A stretch of 64,000 nucleotides of DNA from Lysobacter sp. S4-A87 (GTDB taxonomy: Bacteria; Pseudomonadota; Gammaproteobacteria; Xanthomonadales; Xanthomonadaceae): the NCBI RefSeq assembly GCF_022637455.1, contig NZ_CP093341.1:3824506-3888505 (forward strand), in the 5' to 3' direction. This document shows positions 32,631-40,632 of this stretch, piece after piece. The position numbers were made by a program, and so were the translations under genes. The notes under the pieces are model-generated. The model was not told where the DNA came from, did no database searches, and worked only from the letters and a program-made list of their open reading frames with translations. Within the stretch, counting starts at the first letter, position 1. Each line of letters begins with the position of its first letter.

Positions 32631-34937
32631 ATGCTTCAGCGTCGCGCCCAACGTCAGAAGTTCCGCGTCCTCATCGTCCACCCGAAGATCGGCACGGATA
32701 CCGCCGGCGGGCGTGCCTGCAAGATGCTGGTTGATGAGTTCACCGACCGCAATGTCGAGACGGTGACCGCGACCCACGTCGAGGATGCCCGCGCCACGAT
32801 CATCTCCGACGCCTCGATACAGGCGATGATGATCGACTGGTCGTTGCCGGACGAGGATGGCAAGGAGCGCAACAACGCCGCCGCGACCGACCTGATCACC
32901 ACCATTCGTGCCCGCAACGAGTTCGTGCCGATCTTCCTGTTGACCGAGCGCGAGAAGGCGCGGTCGCTGACGATCGAACTGGTGCAGGCGATCGACGAGC
33001 TGGTCTGGTTGCTGGAGGATGCGTCCACCTTCGTCTGCGGCCGCGTGATGGCGGCGGTGGGAAAGTACGTCGGCGGCCTGTTCGGGCCGCTGGTCAGCGC
33101 CCTCTACAATTTCAACCAGGTCCACGAATACTCCTGGCACACGCCTGGCCACACCGGAGGCACCGCGTTTCTGAAGCATCCTGCCGGGCGCGCGTTCCAT
33201 GACTTCTACGGTGCGCACGTGTTCCAGACCGACCTGTCGATCAGTGTCGGCGAGCTGGGTTCGCTGCTCGACCACACCGGACCGATCGGCGCCAGCGAGA
33301 AGTACATCTCCACCGTGTTCGGTTCGGACCGGAGCTACACGGTCACCAACGGCTCCTCGACGTCGAACCGCATCATCTTCATGGCCTGCGTGCCCCGCGA
33401 CAAGGTCGTGCTGTGCGATCGCAACTGCCACAAGTCGATCGAGCACGGACTGACCATGACCGGCGGCGTGCCGCAGTACCTGGTGCCGTCGCGCAACCGC
33501 TACGGGTTGATCGGACCCATCTATCCGGAGCGCCTGGCGAAGGCCTACCTGACCAAGGCGATCGCGTCGACGCCGATCAGCAAGGGGCTCAAGGACAAGC
33601 AGCCGGTGTTCGCCGTCGTCACCAATTCGACCTACGACGGCCTGTGCTACAACGCCACGCGCGTGCTCGAGCAGCTTGGCGGCTGGGTTGATCGCGTCCA
33701 CTTCGACGAGGCCTGGTTCGGCTACGCGCGCTTCAACCCGCTCTATGCCGGGCGCTTGGGCATGCACGGCAAGGCCGCCGACCACGACCGCAAGGGACCA
33801 ACGGTCTTCAGCACCCACTCCACGCACAAGCTGCTGGCGGCGTTCTCGCAGGCGTCCTACATCCACGTCCGCGACGGTCGCGATCCAATCCCGCACGCGC
33901 GCTTCAACGAGTCGTTCATGATGCACGGCTCGACCTCGCCGTTCTATCCGATCATCGCCTCCAACGAGATCGCCGCGTCGATGATGGATGGCGCCGGTGG
34001 CCTGGCCCTCACCCGCGAGAGCATCGACGAGGCGATCAGCTTCCGCCAGACCATCGGTCGCATCCACGCCGGGTTCGCCAAGAAGAAGGAATGGTTCTTC
34101 CGCACCTGGAATCCCGACAAGGTCAAGGTCGGCGGCAAGCGCGTCGCCTTCGAGGACGCGCCGCCGGAAGTGCTGGCAACCGACTCGTCGTGCTGGGTGC
34201 TGCATCCGGGCGACACATGGCACGGCTTCGACAAGCTCGAAGACGACTACTGCATGCTCGATCCGATCAAGGTGTCGGTGCTGACGCCGGGCATGGGCGA
34301 CGATGGCGTGCTGGAGAAGCAGGGCTTCCCGGCATCGCTGCTGACCGCCTACCTCGACTCGCGCGGCATCGAGGTCGAGAAGACCAGCGACTTCGCCGTG
34401 CTGTTCCTGTTCTCGATCGGCATCACCAAGGCCAAGTGGAGCACGCTGCTGGCGGCGATGCTCGACTTCAAGCGTGATTACGACATGGACCAGTCGCTGG
34501 CGCGGGTGATGCCGAACCTGGTGAAGGACCATCCGGAACGCTACGAGGGCCTGGGCCTGCGCGGCCTCGGCGACCAGATGTTTGCAGAGCTGCGCAAGGG
34601 CGGGCAGACCGCGCACTTGCAGAAGGCTTATTCGAACCTGCCCGACATCAAGCTGTCGCCGGCCGACGCGTACCAGGAGCTGATCCTGGGCCGTGTCGAG
34701 CGGGTGCCGCTGCCCAAGCTGGCCGGTCGCACGGTGGCGACCAGCATCGTGCCGTATCCCCCGGGCATTCCGATGGTCATGCCGGGCGAATCCGCCGGCG
34801 CGGCCAACGGCCCGCACATCGGCTACCTGAAGTCGCTGCAGGGCTGGGACGCGGCATTCCCCGGGTTCGGGCACGACACGCATGGCGTCGAAGTAGAGGA
34901 TGGCGAGTACTACGTGCAGTGCCTGACAACGGGCTGA
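32631..34937 (+). CDS. adiA: AdiA-like arginine decarboxylase (fold-I PLP enzyme)
   Basis: This is a roughly 768-residue member of the Orn/Lys/Arg decarboxylase family. It has an N-terminal CheY-like wing domain (about 10-130), the PLP aminotransferase-fold core with Schiff-base Lys in STHSTHKLLAAFSQASY (K400) and the C-terminal domain. Long stretches match E. coli AdiA, e.g. MLDPIKVSVLTPGMGDDG, VIPYPPGIPM-type and YLKSLQGWDAAFPGFGH, so arginine to agmatine is the likely reaction; each turnover consumes a proton. Start: AGGAG lies 9 bases before the ATG at 32631; ATGs at 32610 and 32625 are also in frame. An AdiC-like antiporter follows 10 bases later, the classic partner for acid resistance. 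Confidence 0.86.
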   Translation: MLQRRAQRQKFRVLIVHPKIGTDTAGGRACKMLVDEFTDRNVETVTATHVEDARATIISDASIQAMMIDWSLPDEDGKERNNAAATDLITTIRARNEFVPIFLLTEREKARSLTIELVQAIDELVWLLEDASTFVCGRVMAAVGKYVGGLFGPLVSALYNFNQVHEYSWHTPGHTGGTAFLKHPAGRAFHDFYGAHVFQTDLSISVGELGSLLDHTGPIGASEKYISTVFGSDRSYTVTNGSSTSNRIIFMACVPRDKVVLCDRNCHKSIEHGLTMTGGVPQYLVPSRNRYGLIGPIYPERLAKAYLTKAIASTPISKGLKDKQPVFAVVTNSTYDGLCYNATRVLEQLGGWVDRVHFDEAWFGYARFNPLYAGRLGMHGKAADHDRKGPTVFSTHSTHKLLAAFSQASYIHVRDGRDPIPHARFNESFMMHGSTSPFYPIIASNEIAASMMDGAGGLALTRESIDEAISFRQTIGRIHAGFAKKKEWFFRTWNPDKVKVGGKRVAFEDAPPEVLATDSSCWVLHPGDTWHGFDKLEDDYCMLDPIKVSVLTPGMGDDGVLEKQGFPASLLTAYLDSRGIEVEKTSDFAVLFLFSIGITKAKWSTLLAAMLDFKRDYDMDQSLARVMPNLVKDHPERYEGLGLRGLGDQMFAELRKGGQTAHLQKAYSNLPDIKLSPADAYQELILGRVERVPLPKLAGRTVATSIVPYPPGIPMVMPGESAGAANGPHIGYLKSLQGWDAAFPGFGHDTHGVEVEDGEYYVQCLTTG

Positions 34938-34947
34938 GGTAACGACA

Positions 34948-36270
34948 ATGCACGGTGGCAGCAACGGCAAGATGGGGCTGCTCGGTGCCTCCTCGCTCGT
35001 GGTGGCGAACATGGTCGGCACCGGGATATTCCTGTTGCCGGCCAGCCTGGCCTCGATTGGCAGCATCTCGATCTATGGCTGGATCGCGGCCGCGATCGGT
35101 GCCTCCGCGCTGGGCCTGGTGTTCGCGCACCTGGGCATGGTCGACCCCAAGGCCGGTGGCCCGTATGCCTATGCCCGCGATCATCTGGGGCCGTTCGCTG
35201 CGTTCCAGACCAACCTGCTGTACTGGGTGGCCAATGTCATCGGCAACATCGCCATAGCAGTCTCGGTCACGGGCTACCTGGCGGTGTTCTTCCCGGCGCT
35301 GGCCAACCCCTGGCTTGCCTGTGTCTGCACGGCCGTGGTGATCTGGGTGTTCATCTGGCTCAACCTGCGTGGCGCCAACACCGTCGGACACTTCACTGCG
35401 ATCACCACCGTGGCGGGCATCCTGCCGATCGCGGTGATCGGGTTGCTGGGATGGTTCTGGTTCCGTCCCGAGGTCTTCATGGCGGGCTGGAATCCCGGCG
35501 CTGTCCCTGCGCCGACTGCGATCACGCAAAGTGCGTCGATCGCGCTGTGGGCCTTCCTCGGTGTCGAGAGTGCGGCGGTGTCGGCGGGTGTCATCGAGAA
35601 CCCGAGGCGCAACGTGCCGCTGGCCACGATCATCGGTCTGATCGTGTCGACGCTGATCTACGTGGTGTGCTGCACGGTGATCATGGGGCTTCTCAGCAAT
35701 GCTGAGCTGAAGGCGTCGGGTGCGCCGTTTGCCGACGCGGCGCGGGTGATGCTCGGTCCCGTGGGGGCAATCGTCATTTCGCTGGCGGCGATCGCGAAGG
35801 CGGCCGGTGCGCTGACCGGGTGGATCCTGATCGTGGCGCAATCGGCGCAGGCGGCGGCGGAGGACGGGATGTTCGCGCGGGTCTTTGCCGAGAAGAACGC
35901 GCGCGGCATGCCAGCACGCAATCTGGTCATCACCGGCGTGTTGATGACCGGGTTGCTGGTGCTGACGGTGTCGCCGACGGTCGCCGATCAGTTCACCCGG
36001 ATCACCAGTGCGACGGTCGTGCTGATGGTGATCCCTTACGTCTATTCGGTGGTGGCCATGTGGCGCCTCAATGCGACGCTGGACCTGCCTGCGGCCCGTC
36101 GCGGCCTGCTGGCGGTGGTGGGTCTGCTGGCCTGCGTGTACTGCGGTGGTGTGATCCTGGGCCAGTCGGCGGAGCTGGATCGCAATGCGTTTGTCGTGCT
36201 GGTGCTGACGATTCCGTTCTATGCGCTGGTCGGGCGCAGCGCGGTGAAGGTGGGCGCGAAGGTGCACTGA
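34948..36270 (+). CDS. adiC: AdiC-like arginine:agmatine antiporter (APC family)
   Basis: This 440-residue APC transporter has 12 helices. The helix-1 substrate motif reads VANMVGTGIFLLPASL; AdiC has GNIMGSGVFLLPANL. IYGWIAAAIGA, GPYAYARDHLGPF, LLYWVANVIGNIA and LWAFLGVESAAVSAGVIENPRRNVP all line up with E. coli AdiC, including the Trp and Glu region that reads arginine. It would exchange external arginine for internal agmatine. It begins 10 bases after adiA with GAGGTAA as ribosome site, so the pair is one operon. It ends before a terminator shared with the convergent potE. Confidence 0.87.
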   Translation: MHGGSNGKMGLLGASSLVVANMVGTGIFLLPASLASIGSISIYGWIAAAIGASALGLVFAHLGMVDPKAGGPYAYARDHLGPFAAFQTNLLYWVANVIGNIAIAVSVTGYLAVFFPALANPWLACVCTAVVIWVFIWLNLRGANTVGHFTAITTVAGILPIAVIGLLGWFWFRPEVFMAGWNPGAVPAPTAITQSASIALWAFLGVESAAVSAGVIENPRRNVPLATIIGLIVSTLIYVVCCTVIMGLLSNAELKASGAPFADAARVMLGPVGAIVISLAAIAKAAGALTGWILIVAQSAQAAAEDGMFARVFAEKNARGMPARNLVITGVLMTGLLVLTVSPTVADQFTRITSATVVLMVIPYVYSVVAMWRLNATLDLPAARRGLLAVVGLLACVYCGGVILGQSAELDRNAFVVLVLTIPFYALVGRSAVKVGAKVH

Positions 36271-36285
36271 GCTGTTCCGCGGAGT

Positions 36286-36320
36286 AAAAAAAAATCCCCG
36301 GCCCTTGAAATGGCCGGGGA
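36286..36320 (-). terminator. Rho-independent terminator of potE
   Basis: On the minus strand the stem TCCCCGGCC/GGCCGGGGA is followed by nine Ts (36286-36294). On the plus strand the same hairpin is followed by TTGTTCT, so it may also slow read-through from adiC. Confidence 0.88.
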
Positions 36321-36368
36321 TTGTTCTGGATCCGCGACTCTGTGCCGAGACCGGCACGAGACCCTGGA

Positions 36369-37721
36369 TCAGCTCTGGAACGACTTGCCGGGGTCCGGTA
36401 CGTGCGCTTCGGATTCCATCCGGTAGAAGCGGTTGGCGGCGAAGAAGCCGAACAGCGTCCAGCCCAGGAAGATGCAGATGCCGCCCAGAACGATCGCTTC
36501 GGTGCCGGAACTGTAGAGGGCATAGAAGCTGTACACGGTGGCGATCAGCGCGATGACGTTGGTCATCCGTGCCTTGGTCTTGGGGATATTGGCCACGTTC
36601 TGGATGGTGACGATGGCTGCCATCGACATCACGTAGGGCACCAGGTTGGTCACCACCGCCAGGTTGACGACCTTGCCGAAGGTTTCGCTCAGGTCCGGGC
36701 TGGCCGTCATCAGCGCAAGGGCGGTCTGGATCCCGAGCAGTACCAGCATGCCGGCAATGGGCGTGCCGATCTTGGTGGCGCGGCTGAAGATCGAGATGAA
36801 GTAGCCGACATCGGCCGAGCTCTTGAACACCTGGGCGACGGTGAACTGCCAGCCCAGCAGCGAGCCTATGCAGGCGATGACCATCAATGCGGTGACGGTC
36901 TGGCCGACGCCGGGGCTGAACATGTATTCGTAGGCCAGCCCGAACGGCGCGCTGGACTTGGCCAGTTCCGCGTTGGGGATCATGCCGGCGATGACATTGG
37001 TCGAGATGATGTAGATGACCGCCGCGCCGATCGTCGCCACCAGCACCGCGATCGGGACATTCTTCTCGGGGTTCTCCACGGCGTCGGCGTTGGCGCAGGC
37101 AGACTCCAGTCCAAGGAATGCCCACAGGGTGACCGAGATCGAGCTGCCGACAGCGGACCAGAAGCTCATCTCGTGCGGGTTCCATGCGGCCGCCCAGGTG
37201 CTCGGGCTGAACCAGAACCAGCCGATCAGCGAGATCAGCACCACCGGCAGGATCACGCCCCAGACCGTCACCGAACCGATCTTGCCGGTAATCCTGGCGC
37301 CGCCGAAGTTGGCAAACGTGGTCACCCACAGCAGCACGATGGTCCAGAAGCAGGTCTGCATCGGGCTGAGGGTCGCGCCGAACAGCACCGTGGCATAGCC
37401 CACCGCGGTCACGCCGATGGCGACATTGCCGATCACCAGCGACAAACCGTACGTGTAGTTCGCCATGTAGTTGCCGCCCTTGCCGAAGGCGTACTCGGCG
37501 TAGCCGCCCATGCCGCCGGGTTTCCGGCTGAGCATGCCGCAGCGGGCGAAGACGTAGGCAAGGGCGAGCGAGCCGCCGGCGGTGAACAGCCAGGAGAAGA
37601 TCGTGATCGTACCGATCTCGGCCAGCTTGCTCGGCAGCAGGATGATGCCCGAGCCCATCATGTTGACCAGCGTGATCACGGTCAGCTGAAACACATTCAT
37701 TTTCTGATGGGACTCGCTCAT
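36369..37721 (-). CDS. potE: PotE-type putrescine:ornithine antiporter
   Basis: This 450-residue APC transporter has 12 helices. It follows E. coli PotE nearly throughout: VNMMGSGIILLPSKLAEIGT, GGMGGYAEYAFGKGGNYMAN, NFGGARITGKIGSVTVWGV, LWAFLGLESACANADAVEN and SSGTEAIVLGGICIFLGWT. It would export putrescine in exchange for ornithine. It is divergent from the ornithine decarboxylase gene at 38261, with 539 bases between, rather than in the speF-potE operon order of E. coli. The ATG at 37721 (MSESHQKMNVFQLT) matches the family start; the open frame extends 21 codons upstream. Confidence 0.9.
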   Translation of the reverse strand: MSESHQKMNVFQLTVITLVNMMGSGIILLPSKLAEIGTITIFSWLFTAGGSLALAYVFARCGMLSRKPGGMGGYAEYAFGKGGNYMANYTYGLSLVIGNVAIGVTAVGYATVLFGATLSPMQTCFWTIVLLWVTTFANFGGARITGKIGSVTVWGVILPVVLISLIGWFWFSPSTWAAAWNPHEMSFWSAVGSSISVTLWAFLGLESACANADAVENPEKNVPIAVLVATIGAAVIYIISTNVIAGMIPNAELAKSSAPFGLAYEYMFSPGVGQTVTALMVIACIGSLLGWQFTVAQVFKSSADVGYFISIFSRATKIGTPIAGMLVLLGIQTALALMTASPDLSETFGKVVNLAVVTNLVPYVMSMAAIVTIQNVANIPKTKARMTNVIALIATVYSFYALYSSGTEAIVLGGICIFLGWTLFGFFAANRFYRMESEAHVPDPGKSFQS

Positions 37722-38260
37722 GACAGGCTCCGTTGGGTGGATCGGAACTTCAGGCGCTGCAAGTCGTGCTGTATCGATCCGCAAAGTGAGCGGGGTAGTG
37801 CCTACGAGGCCGTGCCTCGGAAATCATGCCTGCGGACTGCCCGCAAGGACGCAATGGCGATGAATGCGCGGCACAATCGGATGCGCGCGAAACGGAGGCG
37901 AAGATTCGAACCCGGCAGTGCCTGGACGTGGCGTACAAGGCCCGTTGGCGGCAGTGCGTCCCCCGGTTCATCTGGAGATCGCCGCGAGATTTTCACAGCG
38001 CTCGTAATCTCCGCGTGAAGTCACGCCCGCCGCCAGACGGTGCTGACGAACGGTCGCCTTCACGACGGCGAAACGCTCGCAAATGACTTGCTTCGGTGCG
38101 AGCATCTGCGGGCCTGATCACTGCCGATGAGTGCCCCGCGGACGCCGCGCCGCCGCCAGGGGCCGTAGTTCGAAGTTGCAGCGTCAGCGGTCACTCGCAA
38201 CGCGATGGTCTGCCTGCCGCCAGATCTGCTCGCCAGACGACAAGGAAGAGGACTCCCCCC
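37722..38260. other. Long divergent regulatory region between potE and the ornithine decarboxylase gene
   Basis: These 539 bases are unusually long for this compact genome. They hold promoters for both directions (not resolvable by eye), a possible Arg-rich leader ORF (37854-38018), and a purine-rich AAGGAAGAGG ribosome site (38242-38251) for the decarboxylase. I found no perfect long palindrome. Confidence 0.6.
37854..38018 (+). CDS. Possible Arg-rich leader peptide upstream of the ornithine decarboxylase gene
   Basis: A 54-codon frame starts at 37854 (MAMNARHNRMRAKRRRRFE) with AAGGA 4 bases upstream, or at the ATG at 37860 with 10 bases. The first 18 residues hold eight Arg/Lys. In E. coli, speF is controlled by the ornithine-sensing leader SpeFL, also upstream of an ornithine decarboxylase gene. 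The SpeFL sensor motif (HIRR...FNAR) is not present, so homology is not claimed. The second half looks like random high-GC translation. It is listed as a candidate because of ribosome site, position and composition. Confidence 0.3.
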   Translation: MAMNARHNRMRAKRRRRFEPGSAWTWRTRPVGGSASPGSSGDRREIFTALVISA

Positions 38261-40510
38261 ATGAGCATTCCCCTTGAACGCTTCTTCCGCATCCTCGTGG
38301 TCGGCGAACACAGTGGCGTGGTCGCCACGGTCATCGAGGAAGAACTGCACTTCCCGGTCACCTCGATCGATGCCGATCAGATACCGCAGGCAATCCGTGG
38401 CGGTGCCGATCTCGGCGCGATCATCGTCGCCCGCGCGGAAGCCCAGGCGGTGGTGGACGCCCGCGACGAGCGCGGCCTGCGCATGCCGATCTTCATGATC
38501 AGCGGCCGCGACGACGAAGCACTGGCCGAGCCCTTCCTGAAATCGCTCGACGGCGTGCTGATCGCCGATCTGGAGACACGCGACTTCTACGAGAAGCGCC
38601 TGCTCGCTTCGATCGAGCGGTATGCGCTGAGCCTGCGCACGCCGTTCTTCGGCGAACTGATGAAGTACGACTACGACGCCAACCGGACCTGGGCGTGCCC
38701 GGGGCACCAGGGCGGGCAGATGTTCATGCGCCACCCGGTCGGCCGGTTGTTCTACGAGCACATGGGCGAGAACGTATTCCGCGACGACATCTGCAACGCG
38801 ATGGTTTCGCTGGGTGACCTGCTGATCCACGAGGGGCCGGCCCTGGCCGCGCAGCGTGGCGCGGCGAAGGTCTTCCAGTCCGACCGCACCTATTTCGTCC
38901 TCAACGGCACGTCCTCCTCCAACAAGGTCGTCAACACCTCGTTGCTGCGCAGCAAGGACATCGTGCTGTTCGACCGCAACAACCACAAATCCAACCACCA
39001 TGGCGCGCTGCTGATGGCCGGCGCGATTCCGATCTATCTGGAAACCGACCGCAATGGCTTCGGCATGGTCGGTCCGATCGACTGGTCGGCGTTCGACGAA
39101 GCATCGATCCGAGACAAGCTCAAGCACCATCCGCGCCTGGCCGGGACCGATACCTGGAAGCGCGAGCGCCCGATCCGCGCGGCGATCATCGAGCAGTGCA
39201 CGTATGACGGCACCGTCTACAACGCGCGCAAGGTGCTGGAGAAGATCGGCCACCTGTGCCAGTACATCCACTTCGACGAGGCCTGGGCCGGTTTCGGTGC
39301 GTTCCATCCGCTGATGAAAGACCACTTCAGCATGGGCCTGACGCTGGACGGCGATTCGCCGGGCATCATCGCCACCCAGTCGACGCACAAGCAGCTGGCC
39401 GGCTTCTCCCAGGCCTCGCAGATCCACGTCCGCGACGCGCACATCCGCGACAAGCCGTTCCGCGTCAACCACAAGCGCTTCAACGAGATGTTCATGCTGC
39501 AGGCATCGACATCGCCTTTCTACCCGCTGTTCTCCAGCCTCGACGTCAACGCGCAGATGCATGCCGACAAGGCCGGCCAGGTGCTGTGGGACGACATGGT
39601 CAAGCTCGGCATCGAGGGGCGCAAGGCGGTTCGCAGGCGCTTCCCTGGCTTCATCAATCCGTTCGTGCCGGACAAGGTCGAGTACGAAGGCCGTACCGTG
39701 CCCTGGGAGGACGTACCGACTGCGGTGCTCGCGCGCGAACAGGCCTATTGGCAACTGGCGCCCGGCGCTTCCTGGCACGGCTTCCGCAACCTGGGCGAAG
39801 ACGCGGCGATGGTCGATCCGACCAAGCTGATGCTGACCACGGCCGGGATCGACGCGGCCACCGGCAACTACGCCAAGACCGGCATTCCGGCCACGATCCT
39901 CGCCAACTTCCTGCGCGAGAACAATGTCATCCCCGAGAAGAACGACCTCTACAGCATTCTCTTCCTCATGACCCCGGCAGTGGGCGAGGGAAAGATGGCG
40001 ATGCTGCTGGCGGCATTTGAGCGCTTCCGCGACCACTACGAGGCTGACAGCCCGCTGGCCGACGTCGTGCCCGGGCTGTACCAGCGCAACGAGGCGCGCT
40101 ATCGCGACTACTCGCTGCGCCAGGTCGCGCAGGAGATGCACGACTATTTCGTGGCCAAGGACATCAAGGAGCTGCAACGGCTCAGCTTCCGCTACGAGTC
40201 GTTCCCCGAGCAGGCGATGTCCGCGCGCGAGGCGAACGAGGCCCTGGTCGGCGGCGAAGTGGACTTCGTGCCGATGAGCGAAGTCTCCGGGCGGATCGCG
40301 GCGACGCTGGCGCTGATCTACCCGCCGGGCATCGGCATCATCATTCCCGGCGAGCGCTACGACGCCAAGGCCAAACCGATGATCGACTACTTCCTGGCAT
40401 TCGAGGAGAACTGCAACCGCTTCCCTGGGTTCTCCTACGAAGTCCAGGGCGTGTACCAGGTGCAGGAGGAAGGCCGGATCCGCTTCTACACCTACGTCGT
40501 GCAGGAATGA
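38261..40510 (+). CDS. speC: Ornithine decarboxylase (SpeC/SpeF type)
   Basis: This 749-residue fold-I PLP enzyme converts ornithine to putrescine and CO2. It has an N-terminal wing domain (about 1-115) and the PLP core with Schiff-base Lys in ATQSTHKQLAGFSQASQIHV (K377), the ATQSTHKQLA string being typical of SpeC/SpeF. HFDEAWAGFGAFHPLM carries the PLP-contacting Asp. The C-terminal domain runs from about 590. The start at 38261 is preceded by AAGGAAGAGG. It faces potE divergently, giving a decarboxylase-antiporter pair, and is followed 122 bases later by a third decarboxylase. Whether the role is biosynthetic (speC) or acid-induced (speF) cannot be told; the symbol is a family label. Confidence 0.9.
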   Translation: MSIPLERFFRILVVGEHSGVVATVIEEELHFPVTSIDADQIPQAIRGGADLGAIIVARAEAQAVVDARDERGLRMPIFMISGRDDEALAEPFLKSLDGVLIADLETRDFYEKRLLASIERYALSLRTPFFGELMKYDYDANRTWACPGHQGGQMFMRHPVGRLFYEHMGENVFRDDICNAMVSLGDLLIHEGPALAAQRGAAKVFQSDRTYFVLNGTSSSNKVVNTSLLRSKDIVLFDRNNHKSNHHGALLMAGAIPIYLETDRNGFGMVGPIDWSAFDEASIRDKLKHHPRLAGTDTWKRERPIRAAIIEQCTYDGTVYNARKVLEKIGHLCQYIHFDEAWAGFGAFHPLMKDHFSMGLTLDGDSPGIIATQSTHKQLAGFSQASQIHVRDAHIRDKPFRVNHKRFNEMFMLQASTSPFYPLFSSLDVNAQMHADKAGQVLWDDMVKLGIEGRKAVRRRFPGFINPFVPDKVEYEGRTVPWEDVPTAVLAREQAYWQLAPGASWHGFRNLGEDAAMVDPTKLMLTTAGIDAATGNYAKTGIPATILANFLRENNVIPEKNDLYSILFLMTPAVGEGKMAMLLAAFERFRDHYEADSPLADVVPGLYQRNEARYRDYSLRQVAQEMHDYFVAKDIKELQRLSFRYESFPEQAMSAREANEALVGGEVDFVPMSEVSGRIAATLALIYPPGIGIIIPGERYDAKAKPMIDYFLAFEENCNRFPGFSYEVQGVYQVQEEGRIRFYTYVVQE

Positions 40511-40632
40511 GTGCCAGCGGCCTGGCCGCAGGTTTCATCTGGAATTTACGCCGCGTGGGATGAAGTCGCGGCGGTCCGTCCCGTTACTTGCCGCCGGGCC
40601 TCCGGCAGCGCCAGGCCTACAGAGGAATCGCC

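Noticed and set aside
34777..37329. An 850-codon minus-strand frame crossing adiA, adiC and potE
   Set aside because: It is His/Gln/Arg-rich shadow sequence; real transporters are read in other frames.
37854..38018. A true SpeFL homologue upstream of the ornithine decarboxylase gene
   Set aside because: The HIRR and FNAR-end motifs of SpeFL are not present; only position and Arg richness are similar, so it is kept only as a low-confidence leader.
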